Source of the DNA: CBDDKZ01 sp965230415
GTDB taxonomy: Bacteria > Bacteroidota > Bacteroidia > Cytophagales > JAAEPT01
NCBI GenBank assembly: GCA_965230415.1
Contig: CBDDKZ010000005.1
Coordinates: 124,001 to 188,000 of the forward strand
Direction of reading: 5' to 3'
Length of the DNA stretch: 64,000 nucleotides
A program made the position numbers and the translations under genes. The notes beneath the pieces were generated by a model. The model had not been told where the DNA came from and searched no databases. It saw only the letters and a program-made list of their open reading frames with translations. Positions within the stretch are counted from its first letter, which is position 1. Every line of letters begins with the position of its first letter. Positions 26,901 through 35,322 of the stretch are shown here, piece by piece.

Positions 26901-28182
26901 CAGGGGTGATGTGGTTTTTCTCAAAAACCACCACATCATTCATGAGCTTGACAATGCGATTGACCTGATCCCTGTTCCTTGTTCGGGCAGGTTCCTGATC
27001 CAGCGTGATGTATTCTACCTTTATGCCCTCGCTACTCCGCTTGCGGTTGACCAGTTGTCCGCTTTCTGCCAGACTGGAAGCCACAATTTCCTGCAAGGCC
27101 AACCCGCCTCTGCTCATGGCTCCCACAAAGGTTTCGTCCTTCATGGCGGCCTCGGAAATGGCGGTCTTTTTGGCGTAAAAAGGCATGACTTCCGGGTACT
27201 TGGCAAAAGTGGCACTCAGGTAGCAGCATGCTTTGGTGTGTGGCAATACCCCGCGCATCCATTGACCAATGATGGAATCGTAACCACCGGCCATGTGGCT
27301 TTCGTCCAGAATGAACACCACTTTCCGGTAACGTTGGCTTTCTTCTACACCTGCCTTTACCACAGTGGACAACCACAGGCGTTTGTAAAAGGCAGCAGCC
27401 TGAATCTGGGAATAGGTGCATAATACGCAATCGTACCCGTCCGGCAAATGGTCTATGACTTCCGGTATGTCAACAGTGGGTGTTTTCTCCGGATCTGGCA
27501 GCGGAGTCTTCATGGACTTGTGCCACTGCAAGGACTCGGCACTGTCTGTTGACACGGTACGTTTTTTGACAAGGAGCGCTTCCTGATCTTTGGCCGACAA
27601 TGGTGAAAACACGACTTCTCCACGCTCGTCCTTCACACGGGCTTGAGCATCAGTATTGACGATGAAAGGTTTGATGTCGCTGAAGTCGATCCCTTTCAGG
27701 TCGCGGTACAAGTCACTGAACAGGTCGGGCTTCCGGGTAAAGAAAACGGGCAGGTAGCCATTGACAATGGCGTGACGGATGACTGCGGCGGCCTGACGGC
27801 CTTTACCGATGCCTGTCTGGTCTGCGATGATGAGTCCCTGTTCACGCGCAAACTGCGCAAGGTAAAGCCCCACAGCATCGACCTGCTCGGCGGCAAGGCT
27901 CTTCCAGAGGGCTTCGGCGGTGGGGTACTTCAGGGCATTGCGCACATAGTGATCCATGTTGCCGTGCTTTTTCACCACTCTGTTCAGAGATTTCTGTACT
28001 TCGAACGCCATGTTGCGAGGAATCAGGGTGTTCAATTGAAACGGGGCCCTTGATTTGGGTACATAGGCAACCAGTGCATCCTGACTGGCGGCAAGGGCAG
28101 CAACTTCTTCTGCTTCCTGCACATATTCTTCGGTGGTGTCTACCGTTGCTTCGGGTAGGGTTTGTTCCTGTTCCTTGTTCAT
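23902..28182 (-). CDS. Strawberry-notch-type superfamily 2 helicase
   Basis: The protein has 1,426 residues from the ATG at 28182. The SF2 motifs are visible: DQTGIGKGR (Walker A, about 122-129), ILDESH (about 291-296), LSATF (322-326), and in the second RecA-like half INQSGSTGSSAHAS and QKRGRINRTGQ. This order, with a GIGKGR P-loop and an arginine-rich motif VI, is that of strawberry-notch proteins. The same helicase type is found with a methyltransferase domain in phage P1 DarB. A long C-terminal region follows. Together with the adjacent methyltransferase this looks like a split DarB-like pair that may protect incoming DNA from restriction. Confidence 0.78.
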   Translation of the reverse strand: MNKEQEQTLPEATVDTTEEYVQEAEEVAALAASQDALVAYVPKSRAPFQLNTLIPRNMAFEVQKSLNRVVKKHGNMDHYVRNALKYPTAEALWKSLAAEQVDAVGLYLAQFAREQGLIIADQTGIGKGRQAAAVIRHAIVNGYLPVFFTRKPDLFSDLYRDLKGIDFSDIKPFIVNTDAQARVKDERGEVVFSPLSAKDQEALLVKKRTVSTDSAESLQWHKSMKTPLPDPEKTPTVDIPEVIDHLPDGYDCVLCTYSQIQAAAFYKRLWLSTVVKAGVEESQRYRKVVFILDESHMAGGYDSIIGQWMRGVLPHTKACCYLSATFAKYPEVMPFYAKKTAISEAAMKDETFVGAMSRGGLALQEIVASSLAESGQLVNRKRSSEGIKVEYITLDQEPARTRNRDQVNRIVKLMNDVVVFEKNHITPELEDLHKQARKSGEHLDKRPKSLGVKSAPFFSRVFNIVDQMLFALKVEEVARFCIHLLNEDKKVVIAFKSTMGAFLKDLSLVSGDVILPAQMDFARTLLKGLNSVFDYNYTDIEGNKSRKRIALEDLSDAARAEYQRIKEEMLATATGLTISPIDQLIRLIEAAVKKKGLGGHGGENFKVAEVTGRNQRIRFDADGQGVIESFRSDTEKFFRLFNDGTYDVLLINQSGSTGSSAHASKDFTDQRQRAMIIHQFELDINTEVQKRGRINRTGQVVLPEYYYITSDIPTEQRLMTMLKGKLKSLDANTTGSQKTSEDTLKSADFFNKYGDKVAWVWVKENPRLAARMGHPTYHMEKDRNGEQHLVRNESSEGAIRQVTGRAGLLRVEDQEQLYEQLLKKYHHQIEWEKQRGTYDLEIEFLKLDAEVKKRYLYMKGKGGSTPFGKDTVRDETIVNNLKRPFTQDQLNDRVSRELAGQKPEAVQKRLSSEAKEAYPAIREQLLTSRQQTIRKLEEELAEIPAPDVGNEGSEERTERQKSRLESLIQEKRVALAMYEKELDDTLNIIIKGIEGFLVGQVVRIPVLGTDTASWGVFLGVRMGKTKNPYTLGNISFLFATADSRTVVEYNLTTYQRTEISRIYAESRDLDENEVLEVQRNWNELIKAFSQARMKRHILTENIVGASGMIGTLNKLVKYNTLDGVIRNGIVLHVDYGREGENEMALLPISDALETLHELAVDAAFSDHQLRVRFKRLNERVFQVFITKSGNFELYTSDELRNLLMKADGQGEDEKAEFVQNAGDMTAPVHMDKLPAFLEQLDKFGIQYAGEARELEDWEVDNEQAWEKETASKDRRYRYQLAKPYGQGSNPAHGFFDYEEPNPKHPFGAVIYNRRLSDAERYNYSLIPVHANVEVPYQEWKNHLQGTELLKEWKQVIRESRDADPLVAIENMGQFIMNNPHEDGNPEFVFGRYTSIDLGRAAYEDETGTFSPLQILIIQLKTALQTL

Positions 28183-28189
28183 TTGACTT

Positions 28190-28609
28190 TCAGTTAAATA
28201 CACCCGAGAGGACTTCCAGATAGCTTCTCAGCGTGATGGTTTCGAAAACTTGTCTGGCTTGCGCTCTGGTTGTGCCTCCGTGTCTCAGGGACATGGCAGG
28301 CAGACTCCTGTCCAGAGACGACCAGTGGTTTTGCAAGCGGTGATGGGCATGCTGAACATGCGGGGTGTGCATCAGAAAGTGGACGATGCTGTCCACATCG
28401 CTACCTCCGGTATAGACAAGGCCGAGGTAATCTTCCATCAGTGCAACGGGTGACTCTTTTTCCAGTAATGCAGAATCGACCAGTTCGTACAGCCGCAGCT
28501 GCAATGCTGCCTCGTGGTCTTCGTATCGTTCAAACAGCGTGGGGTTGCTGACCAGATACAGGTACAGTTCCTGTTCGTTTTTCATTAATTGAGGATGGTG
28601 CTGAATCAT
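28190..28609 (-). CDS. Small helical protein between methyltransferase and helicase
   Basis: The protein has 139 residues from the ATG at 28609, which overlaps the methyltransferase stop as ATGA; an ATG at 28684 would overlap that gene by 79 bp and is less likely. All-helical, soluble, histidine-rich in one stretch (HFLMHTPHVQHAHHRLQNHW). Function unknown; translational coupling suggests it is an accessory of the methyltransferase/helicase pair. Confidence 0.6.
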   Translation of the reverse strand: MIQHHPQLMKNEQELYLYLVSNPTLFERYEDHEAALQLRLYELVDSALLEKESPVALMEDYLGLVYTGGSDVDSIVHFLMHTPHVQHAHHRLQNHWSSLDRSLPAMSLRHGGTTRAQARQVFETITLRSYLEVLSGVFN

Positions 28610-30243
28610 GATTTGTTTGCGGTTTTCAATTGCTGAATCAATACTTGCAGGGGCTTGCAAAGGCTGGACTTTACACGTGTCCATAATTCGGAAAAGCTGT
28701 TCACGATTTCTGCCAGCTCCGGGGCTTCCTGCCTGTCAGGTGCCACGCCCTGTGCTTTTTGCTTTTTCCCGGAAACAAGAATGAGCATGGTCCTTTCCAC
28801 CGCCCCCTGACGGTTGTAGAGCTTGAAGCTGTTCATGTTGATGACATCATCGACATGGAAATGCCGGTACAACCAGTTAAAAAACGGGCGGTACTTGTCT
28901 ATGAAGCCGTCAGCCCCGAACCGCACGTGCCCCATGATAATCATGGCGGCCCTCCCGGAATCTTTCAGGCATTGCAGGGCAAGGCCACACATGAGGTGTT
29001 CGAGCCGCAGGTGCCTCGACAGACCGATGTGGTTCTGAAAGCAGGTTCGCACAAGGTATTCCCTGTCAAATTTTTCTTCTTCCCATCTGCTGAAAGGAGG
29101 ATTGGTCACCACCACATCAAAGGAACGATGCATCCCTTTGGGGAGGGGTTGGGCGGCGTTGTGGCTGGTCACCTTCTGAAAATGCTGAAACCGCAGGGAA
29201 GCCAGACGTGTTGGGTCAATCTCGTTGGCATGCACCTTGCCCGGCTCCGCACCCGCAAGCAACAGCCCATTGCCTGCGCTGGGATCAAGGATGCTTCGGG
29301 CCTTGTCCATTCGGGTGTATTGAGCCACAATGGCCCCGATGGGACACGGTGTAGAGTATTGCTTGTAAATTTCCTTGCTGCTGTCCGAGTACAGGTATGT
29401 TGGCTGAACGTGGTTCCAGAAGCGGATCATTTCATTCAGGCGCGTTTCAAAGGACAGCTCCTGCCTGTAGAGCATCTTGTACCAGAGCAGCCAGCTCAAT
29501 TCGGCTGCCTCCCAGAGCATGCCACGATTGGGGACTTTCAGTTCCTTGCCCAATTGCTCAATCATGCCTCTGGCAGGGCGTTTGTCGTTGCCATAGTGTG
29601 CGTGCATGTGCGCGATGACGGCATCCAGATAGGCGAAGGGGTTTGCATTTGGCGGCCTTGTGGCATCAGGCCGAGCTGATTCTTTGGGGGGAGTATCCGC
29701 GACTGGCTCATTTTTCTGTGACTTCGCAGCTTTCACCACTCCGGTGGCTTCTGACTGATAACCAGTTATGACATCTCCTGCCTTGAAGGCCGCCCTTGCC
29801 CGGGTCTTGTGGTTGCGTTCAAAGACGGCCACACGCAACAGGGAGTCACCATGAACGCCTTTGGCAAAATGTCCGGCAATGTGGTTCGCCAGCCGCTTGT
29901 AGGGTTCAAAAAGTACGTAGTCCTTTTGCTTCTTCTGCCCGTCTTCACTATAGTGAATCTCTGCAAGGCTGAATCGTTCGTTTTCTATGTGTTCGGGTGC
30001 AGAGGGATACGATGGGGAAACAGGGACTTCACTATATGAAAGCTCTTTCAGAAGTGCATCTTGCAGGGAAAGTGCAAAGGCGGCATAGGCCGGGTGTTGT
30101 CTGACAGTCCATTTGCCGGGTTGCCTGTAAGAGGGCTTGAAGCCCAGTGACTTGAGCAAGGCGGCAAGACCCGTGTCCGGACCTTCTGTAAAGTGGAGTT
30201 CTATGCCATTTTTATCCTTATTATGATGTACGTCTACCTTCAA
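28606..30243 (-). CDS. N6-adenine DNA methyltransferase
   Basis: The protein has 545 residues. Motif QYSTP (295-299) precedes the S-adenosylmethionine motif I (LDPSAGNGLLL, about 319-329), and the catalytic NPPF tetrapeptide is at 381-384. The N-terminal 65 residues are a small domain with FKPSYRQPGKWTV; a linker rich in Pro, Lys and Ala follows. The only in-frame start consistent with this domain is TTG at 30243, as no ATG lies upstream. The gene opens the long leftward block. It could methylate element DNA to block host restriction. Target sequence cannot be told. Confidence 0.78.
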   Translation of the reverse strand: MKVDVHHNKDKNGIELHFTEGPDTGLAALLKSLGFKPSYRQPGKWTVRQHPAYAAFALSLQDALLKELSYSEVPVSPSYPSAPEHIENERFSLAEIHYSEDGQKKQKDYVLFEPYKRLANHIAGHFAKGVHGDSLLRVAVFERNHKTRARAAFKAGDVITGYQSEATGVVKAAKSQKNEPVADTPPKESARPDATRPPNANPFAYLDAVIAHMHAHYGNDKRPARGMIEQLGKELKVPNRGMLWEAAELSWLLWYKMLYRQELSFETRLNEMIRFWNHVQPTYLYSDSSKEIYKQYSTPCPIGAIVAQYTRMDKARSILDPSAGNGLLLAGAEPGKVHANEIDPTRLASLRFQHFQKVTSHNAAQPLPKGMHRSFDVVVTNPPFSRWEEEKFDREYLVRTCFQNHIGLSRHLRLEHLMCGLALQCLKDSGRAAMIIMGHVRFGADGFIDKYRPFFNWLYRHFHVDDVINMNSFKLYNRQGAVERTMLILVSGKKQKAQGVAPDRQEAPELAEIVNSFSELWTRVKSSLCKPLQVLIQQLKTANKS

Positions 30244-30797
30244 GAGTGTGCGTCTGTTTTGTATTCAAACTGCGCCTCTTTAAAGGCAGACCCTGATGGT
30301 GCTTTTATCTATAGGGAAAGGTCATGTGACCGTGATCTACCGACTTCCCGAAGCAGGCATCGTTGTGGGCAAGTCGTCAAAAGTACGATTTATCGGAGAA
30401 AAGTTCGTGGTACGCTTTTGTACCATACGGACAGTTTTTACTTGAAGTGAGTCCTGTAAATCATTGACAAAAAGAGGCTTGTGCGTTTCGGCTTCAAGGG
30501 AATTGAAGCACAAAAAACGTTGCATTTTTTTAGCCTTTGAAAATCCTTTATCTTTCCGTAAACAAAAAATGACCCTTATCGAGTAGAAATGAGATCATAA
30601 ATCAGTATAGCGGCAAGCTGTAATTGTGCATCAGGAAAATTGGGAATTTCTAACAACACAACATGTTATCAGCAAGCCGTCCATGTTATGCGTGGACGTG
30701 ACTTGTTATTGTGTTGTGGGTATCCCAATGCCTCCTGATGATAATGCAGTCATTGTCCACGTTTTTTTTTGTTCTTCCACCACCCGCATCAAATAAC
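30244..30797. promoter_or_regulatory. Divergent intergenic region with a nested inverted repeat
   Basis: The 554 bp between the leftward methyltransferase gene and the rightward gene at 30798 hold no supported gene. It contains the 112-bp nested inverted repeat listed separately, AT-rich stretches at 30510-30600, and the sequence TATCTTTC near 30549 that is only a weak promoter look-alike. It is the largest gap in the element and the best place for an origin or a structured RNA. Confidence 0.45.
30629..30740. repeat. Nested inverted repeat (cruciform or structured RNA)
   Basis: Three pairs of arms fold around one centre. The outer arms are CATCAGGA (30629-30636) with TCCTGATG (30733-30740), extended by ATTGGGA and TCCCAAT. 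The middle arms are ACAACACAA (30653-30661) with TTGTGTTGT (30709-30717). The inner arms are CGTCCATG and CGTGGACG, separated by a short loop. Internal loops differ in length, so it is not a simple perfect palindrome. No T-run follows directly, so a terminator is unlikely. Confidence 0.75.
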
Positions 30798-31136
30798 ATG
30801 AACGACCCTGTACACCCGCGACTTGTCAAGTCCGTTGACAATGCTGGCAACCTTCTTTTCGACCTTTATGAGCAAGACGGTAACTTCATTGCCCGGTACG
30901 ACTCCGACAGAACCATTGAGTACGGTTGCATTCTTGACAGCTTGTACATCCTTGACGATTTTGCACGCAATACCTGCGAATCGGAAATCAGCCTGCTGCT
31001 GGATTTCTCGAAAACACCCGGATTCGATCCGGCAGCCTTGCGCTGCATTCGGAACCTTGAGAGCTTCCTGAAACAGATGAGCCCGCCACCCTTCTTCCTT
31101 GCTGTAGCGATCATGGTTCCTGATGGAATGGAATAG
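30798..31136 (+). CDS. Hypothetical protein, 112 residues
   Basis: ATG at 30798 is chosen because the earlier start at 30711 lies in the inverted repeat. Soluble, mixed alpha/beta, acidic in the N-terminal half (NLLFDLYEQDGNFIARYDSD). No known motif. It is read away from the methyltransferase gene, next to the putative origin region, where small initiator or regulator genes often sit. Confidence 0.55.
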   Translation: MNDPVHPRLVKSVDNAGNLLFDLYEQDGNFIARYDSDRTIEYGCILDSLYILDDFARNTCESEISLLLDFSKTPGFDPAALRCIRNLESFLKQMSPPPFFLAVAIMVPDGME

Positions 31137-31233
31137 CCTTCACATAGAGGAGATTTGTTTCAAGTCAGCCAGCACAGAACAGCCTCCGCATAATTCCATC
31201 GTTAGGTTGCCTTTTTGATGTTTGTCATCACAA

Positions 31234-32868
31234 CTAAATCGTATCCAGACCTAATTCCTTCAAAAATGTATTGTGCTTATCCCTGCTTTCTTTTGCTCTT
31301 TTTTCTATTTCTACGAGCTGGGCATTGACGGCTGACAGGTCTATTTTCTTCTCCGGTTTTGCAGTGCTGACATACCGGGAAATATTCAGGTTGTAGTCGT
31401 TCTGTTCGATTTCGTCCATGGAGACCCTTCGAGCATATCGGTCAATCGGTTCTTTGGGGCGGTTCATGTAGGTTTCTACAATTTTGTCTATATCCGATTC
31501 CCGCAGGCTGTTTTGACGTTTTCCTTTCTCGTAGTGCTCTTCATCGCTGGCGTTGATGAAAAGTACGTCGTCTTCATTCTTGCATTTTTTAAGCACCAGA
31601 ATACAAACAGGAATCCCTGTAGAGAAAAAGAGGTTTGAGGGCAAGCCAATTATGGTATCAATATGCCCATCTTTAAGAAGTTTCTCTCTTATTCTTTGTT
31701 CTGCTCCACCTCTGAACAAGACCCCATGGGGTAAGATGATGGCCATTGTTCCCTGCTCACTCAGGAAATGAAAGCCATGAAGCAAAAAAGCAAAATCTGC
31801 CGCTGATTTGGGAGCCAGTCCATGATTCTTGAAACGGAAATCTTCGCCCATCACTTCAGAAGGAGACCAGCGCAAACTGAACGGAGGATTGGCTACAATG
31901 GCATCAAATTCGACTTTCCTGGCCGGATTCATTTCATTGAGTAGCTCCCAGTCATTTTCCAACGAATCTCCGTGATGAATCTCAAATTCAGAATCTTTTA
32001 CGCCGTGCAGGAGCATGTTCATGCGGGCAAGGTTATAGGTCGTGATGTTTTTCTCTTGTCCGTAGATTCTGCCTATCCCATCTTTACCTAATTGGTTTCT
32101 TACATTCAGCAGCAATGAACCCGAACCGCAAGCAAAGTCAAATACCTTGTTGATCTTCTTCTTTAATCCGGCTTTGGGGTTTTGGCTGTCCAGTGCAACG
32201 ATCCTGGAGAGTATCGTGGAGATTTCTTGTGGTGTATAAAACTCGCCTGCTTTTTTACCTGAACCCGCAGCAAACTGGCCTATCAGGTATTCATACGCAT
32301 CTCCCAGGTTGTCTTCCTCGGAGGTAAATTCAGCAAGCCCTTCGGCTATCTTGGTGATGATGTTGCAGAGCTTCTTGTTTCGATCCGGGTAGGTTTTCCC
32401 CAGTTTTTCCGATGACAGGTTGATTTCGGAAAACAGCCCTTTGAAAGCACTCTCAAAGGAATCTTCTTCTATGTACTTGAAACCGTCTTCCAGCGTATGC
32501 AGTAGCTCATCGTCTTGAGTTCGGGCCATTTCTGAAATGCTCCCCCACAGGAAATCAGGTTTTACCACGTAGTGTACCTTTCGACGCATTTGCTTTTCAA
32601 AGGCCTCAACATCCCCCTTGTTCTCCTCGTACCAAATCTGCAACGGAACTTTGACTTTAAGTTTGTCCATTACATCTCCGGGAGTGTCATCGGGATAGTC
32701 CGTACCCAGTTCTTTCTTTACTGCCTTCTCATAGTTGTCCGACAAGTAACGTAAAAAGAGAAAAGACAACATGTAATCACGGAAATCGTCCGCATTCATG
32801 GCACCTCTTAGTTCATTGGCGATGTCCCAAAGTATCTTTCCGAGTTCTTTTTGTTGCTTTGCTGTCAT
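31234..32868 (-). CDS. hsdM: Type I restriction-modification system, methyltransferase subunit
   Basis: The protein has 544 residues. The S-adenosylmethionine motif FDFACGSGSLLLNV and the catalytic NPPF motif (DAIVANPPFSLRW) mark an N6-adenine methyltransferase. The N-terminal helical domain MTAKQQKELGKILWDIANEL and the segment FYTPQEISTILSRI are typical of HsdM. It is the last gene of the leftward restriction operon, 61 bp after the PrrC-like gene. It forms the methylating core with HsdS and HsdR. Confidence 0.92.
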   Translation of the reverse strand: MTAKQQKELGKILWDIANELRGAMNADDFRDYMLSFLFLRYLSDNYEKAVKKELGTDYPDDTPGDVMDKLKVKVPLQIWYEENKGDVEAFEKQMRRKVHYVVKPDFLWGSISEMARTQDDELLHTLEDGFKYIEEDSFESAFKGLFSEINLSSEKLGKTYPDRNKKLCNIITKIAEGLAEFTSEEDNLGDAYEYLIGQFAAGSGKKAGEFYTPQEISTILSRIVALDSQNPKAGLKKKINKVFDFACGSGSLLLNVRNQLGKDGIGRIYGQEKNITTYNLARMNMLLHGVKDSEFEIHHGDSLENDWELLNEMNPARKVEFDAIVANPPFSLRWSPSEVMGEDFRFKNHGLAPKSAADFAFLLHGFHFLSEQGTMAIILPHGVLFRGGAEQRIREKLLKDGHIDTIIGLPSNLFFSTGIPVCILVLKKCKNEDDVLFINASDEEHYEKGKRQNSLRESDIDKIVETYMNRPKEPIDRYARRVSMDEIEQNDYNLNISRYVSTAKPEKKIDLSAVNAQLVEIEKRAKESRDKHNTFLKELGLDTI

Positions 32869-32929
32869 TGTATCTACTACTAATCTTTATGTTGTCTTTT
32901 GTCTAGTGTGTGGCGATTTTCGTTTTAGC

Positions 32930-34054
32930 CTAATTCGCTACTGCCGTAGGGGTTTCGTTGAATATTTCCGGTAAATCAAACTCGTATTTGTCCAGAAACC
33001 CTTTCAAAATTCTTTTAAACAAATCTTTGTTGTCTGCTCCCATTTCTCTGGGATCGAAGACGGAATATTTCCCATGACTGAACAGGTTCAATGCCCGTTC
33101 AAAGAGTACTTCATCGTCCAGTCCATGGATGCATCGGTTTATTTTATCATAGCCAAAAAAGCTCGCGGTCTTTTCCAGTATGGTGCGCAATTCGTTGAAA
33201 TGATAGGTATAGATGTCATCAGTTGCTGCCGCTTGTTTCAATCGACTTAGAATGGCGATGTGGTGAAAGAATGGAGAATCCCCGGTGTCTTGAAGTTTGT
33301 ACCCATCGGGTTTGCTTGCATGCAGGTAATAAAACTTGTGTTTTATGCTCTTGGTCTCGTTAAACATAACATTGAAGAACAGGCTATGGTGTGTAGAAAT
33401 TACGGTCTTGGTGTCATTGTTTCCAGTCCGGATCAGGTTGGCTAAATCACATGCTACTGCAATGACTTTGTTCTCATCCAGTGATGAAATGGGATCGTCA
33501 ATGTAAATGAATTTTACCCAGCTATAGGCAGGGTCTTTGTCAATGGCCAGTTGACAAATAGCCAGAAAGAAGCTCCAAATAAATAAATTTTCTTCGCCTC
33601 GCGATATTTTGATGTTTTCGACTTTTTGGGTGGTATCGCCTACCGTGATACTTCTGGAAAATCTGACGGTTGCGTTCTCATAGTTGATGTCAAATATCAC
33701 ATCGACATAGTTCTGATAAAACGCTTCAATCGTTCTTTCTAATGCTGCTCCTTGCCCCTTTAAGATGTCGAAGAACCTTGAATCCGTATTAAATCTTAAT
33801 GCTCTTGACTGATTATTTTCTATATCATTGTTCCAGCTAAAAAGGTCTTCTGTGAAAGCATTGAAATATAAAGTATCTCCTGAATCTTCCGTTTTGCCCA
33901 GTTCCTTGAACTCCATAGAGAGCCTGGTCTTTCCTGTTCCATTGTGAGCAAACAGGAGTACGAGATTTTTTTCTTTTCGATGATCTCCTGTCAGGTCTTT
34001 GCGAAAATCTAACGCAACCTCTCTCAGGTTATTAAAATTCGTTACCTCACTCAT
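32930..34054 (-). CDS. prrC: PrrC-like anticodon nuclease inside the type I locus
   Basis: The protein has 374 residues (E. coli PrrC has 396). N-terminal ABC-type ATPase: Walker A NGTGKT (38-43), signature SRGEEN (151-156), IDDPISSLD (185-193), H-loop THH (221-223). In the C-terminal part R290-x3-E294 and H327 reproduce the Arg-Glu-His triad and nearly the spacing of the PrrC anticodon nuclease (R320, E324, H356). PrrC is held silent by an attached type I R-M enzyme and cleaves tRNA when phage anti-restriction disables that enzyme. The gene lies between hsdS and hsdM, as in the classical prr locus. The triad is an inference from spacing. Confidence 0.72.
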   Translation of the reverse strand: MSEVTNFNNLREVALDFRKDLTGDHRKEKNLVLLFAHNGTGKTRLSMEFKELGKTEDSGDTLYFNAFTEDLFSWNNDIENNQSRALRFNTDSRFFDILKGQGAALERTIEAFYQNYVDVIFDINYENATVRFSRSITVGDTTQKVENIKISRGEENLFIWSFFLAICQLAIDKDPAYSWVKFIYIDDPISSLDENKVIAVACDLANLIRTGNNDTKTVISTHHSLFFNVMFNETKSIKHKFYYLHASKPDGYKLQDTGDSPFFHHIAILSRLKQAAATDDIYTYHFNELRTILEKTASFFGYDKINRCIHGLDDEVLFERALNLFSHGKYSVFDPREMGADNKDLFKRILKGFLDKYEFDLPEIFNETPTAVAN

Positions 34055-35322
34055 TTCCCATTCTCATTTAGGTTTGGAAACAATTGCTGCATTAAGCCTT
34101 TTTTGTGGTCTTTCAGAAATTGAATCCTTTCAGATTGTGCATTGATTGATTCATCTGTTGAAGAAAGACAATCGGCTATTTTTTCCTGTTCAGAAAAGCA
34201 AGGGATATAAATTGGCATTTTAGTAATCATTGCTCTTCGAACTGAATCAACTGAATTTTTAGCACTTAGCTGCATAACTCTCCTGTAGAAATACTCAGAG
34301 AAATAATAAAAAATGAATTTACCACAAATGTCCTTCTTGAAGTTATATATACAATATACCCTTTGATGGAAATCAAATTTCCCAATGAGGTAATGATATA
34401 TTTTTCCAACTCCAACACCGTCACCTGAAGTAAGAATAGCCTCACCATCAAATGAGAAAGTGTTTATTCTCTCGATTGTTTGTGACCGAACGAAGAATGG
34501 ATATATTCCATTTTCCACTCTGTCTTGAGTGTCTTTATTTCCTGTAGTTATTTCTGCTACTTCTTCTATGATTTTAACTTCCCACTCCCCATCATTTTCA
34601 AACTCAGGAAAGCGCAGTTTTGGAACGGTTTCACCTTCGGCAGGAAAGAGTTGTTGTAATAAGCCTTTTTTGTGGTCCTTTAGGCATTCCAGCTTTTCTG
34701 TTTCTGCACCAATTAAATCATCTAAGGAAGAAAGGCAATCGGCTATTTTTTGTTGTTCTAGTTTATCTTTTGGGTATAGTAATGGGAGTTTTTTAATTAT
34801 AGATACTGTGAGTTGCTGTTGAGCATTGCCAAAAGCCAGATTATTGATTTCCGAAGTTATTACTTGCGAAGTGCAATATTTGTATAAATAATTAGGCGAA
34901 ATATAGTCATCTGCTACTCTTAAAATGACCATACCAGAGTTTATTCTCAAATGATCGAAAAGAATTTTATCAGAGAAAAAAGCAAACTGACCTACTGAAC
35001 CTCTGGTAGTAAGCACAATATCATTTCTGTTAAGCTTTCCCTTTCTTAGTAGTTCATCCTTTTCCCTTGTTATAAACTGAGTTTCTTCAAATAAAAACCC
35101 TTGTTTGGTAACGTTTTTAGCATTCATAAAAAGACAATAGCCCTCTTCACTAAAATCATTTAGTTTTGGATAATTTACCCCTCTATCTCCATCAATCACA
35201 TCAACCAGAGAATCAAGTCTAACTGAATTCCAAACTTGAGTATTTTCAAATTTCGGAAACCTTAATTCAGGAACTATCCCTTCGGCTTTGCTCTGTGTAA
35301 AATTTTGTTCCCCTTTACTCAT
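34051..35322 (-). CDS. hsdS: Type I restriction-modification system, specificity subunit
   Basis: The protein has 423 residues with two target-recognition domains, each followed by a conserved helix: KIADCLSSLDDLIGA...LKDHKKGLLQQLFP after the first and KIADCLSSTDESINA...LKDHKKGLMQQLFP after the second. Each domain starts with a PxLRFPxFE motif. These two halves read the two parts of a split recognition site. The stop overlaps the start of the PrrC-like gene by 4 bp; the start overlaps the DUF1016 gene by 8 bp. Confidence 0.93.
   Translation of the reverse strand: MSKGEQNFTQSKAEGIVPELRFPKFENTQVWNSVRLDSLVDVIDGDRGVNYPKLNDFSEEGYCLFMNAKNVTKQGFLFEETQFITREKDELLRKGKLNRNDIVLTTRGSVGQFAFFSDKILFDHLRINSGMVILRVADDYISPNYLYKYCTSQVITSEINNLAFGNAQQQLTVSIIKKLPLLYPKDKLEQQKIADCLSSLDDLIGAETEKLECLKDHKKGLLQQLFPAEGETVPKLRFPEFENDGEWEVKIIEEVAEITTGNKDTQDRVENGIYPFFVRSQTIERINTFSFDGEAILTSGDGVGVGKIYHYLIGKFDFHQRVYCIYNFKKDICGKFIFYYFSEYFYRRVMQLSAKNSVDSVRRAMITKMPIYIPCFSEQEKIADCLSSTDESINAQSERIQFLKDHKKGLMQQLFPNLNENGK

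Noticed and set aside
30549..30556. Promoter at TATCTTTC in the divergent gap
   Set aside because: The last base of the TAnnTTTG box does not match and no TTG lies at the right distance.
32930..34054. Generic SMC or AAA ATPase instead of a PrrC-like protein
   Set aside because: The IDDPISSLD text, the place between hsdS and hsdM, the length and the R-E-H spacing fit PrrC better; kept as an alternative only.
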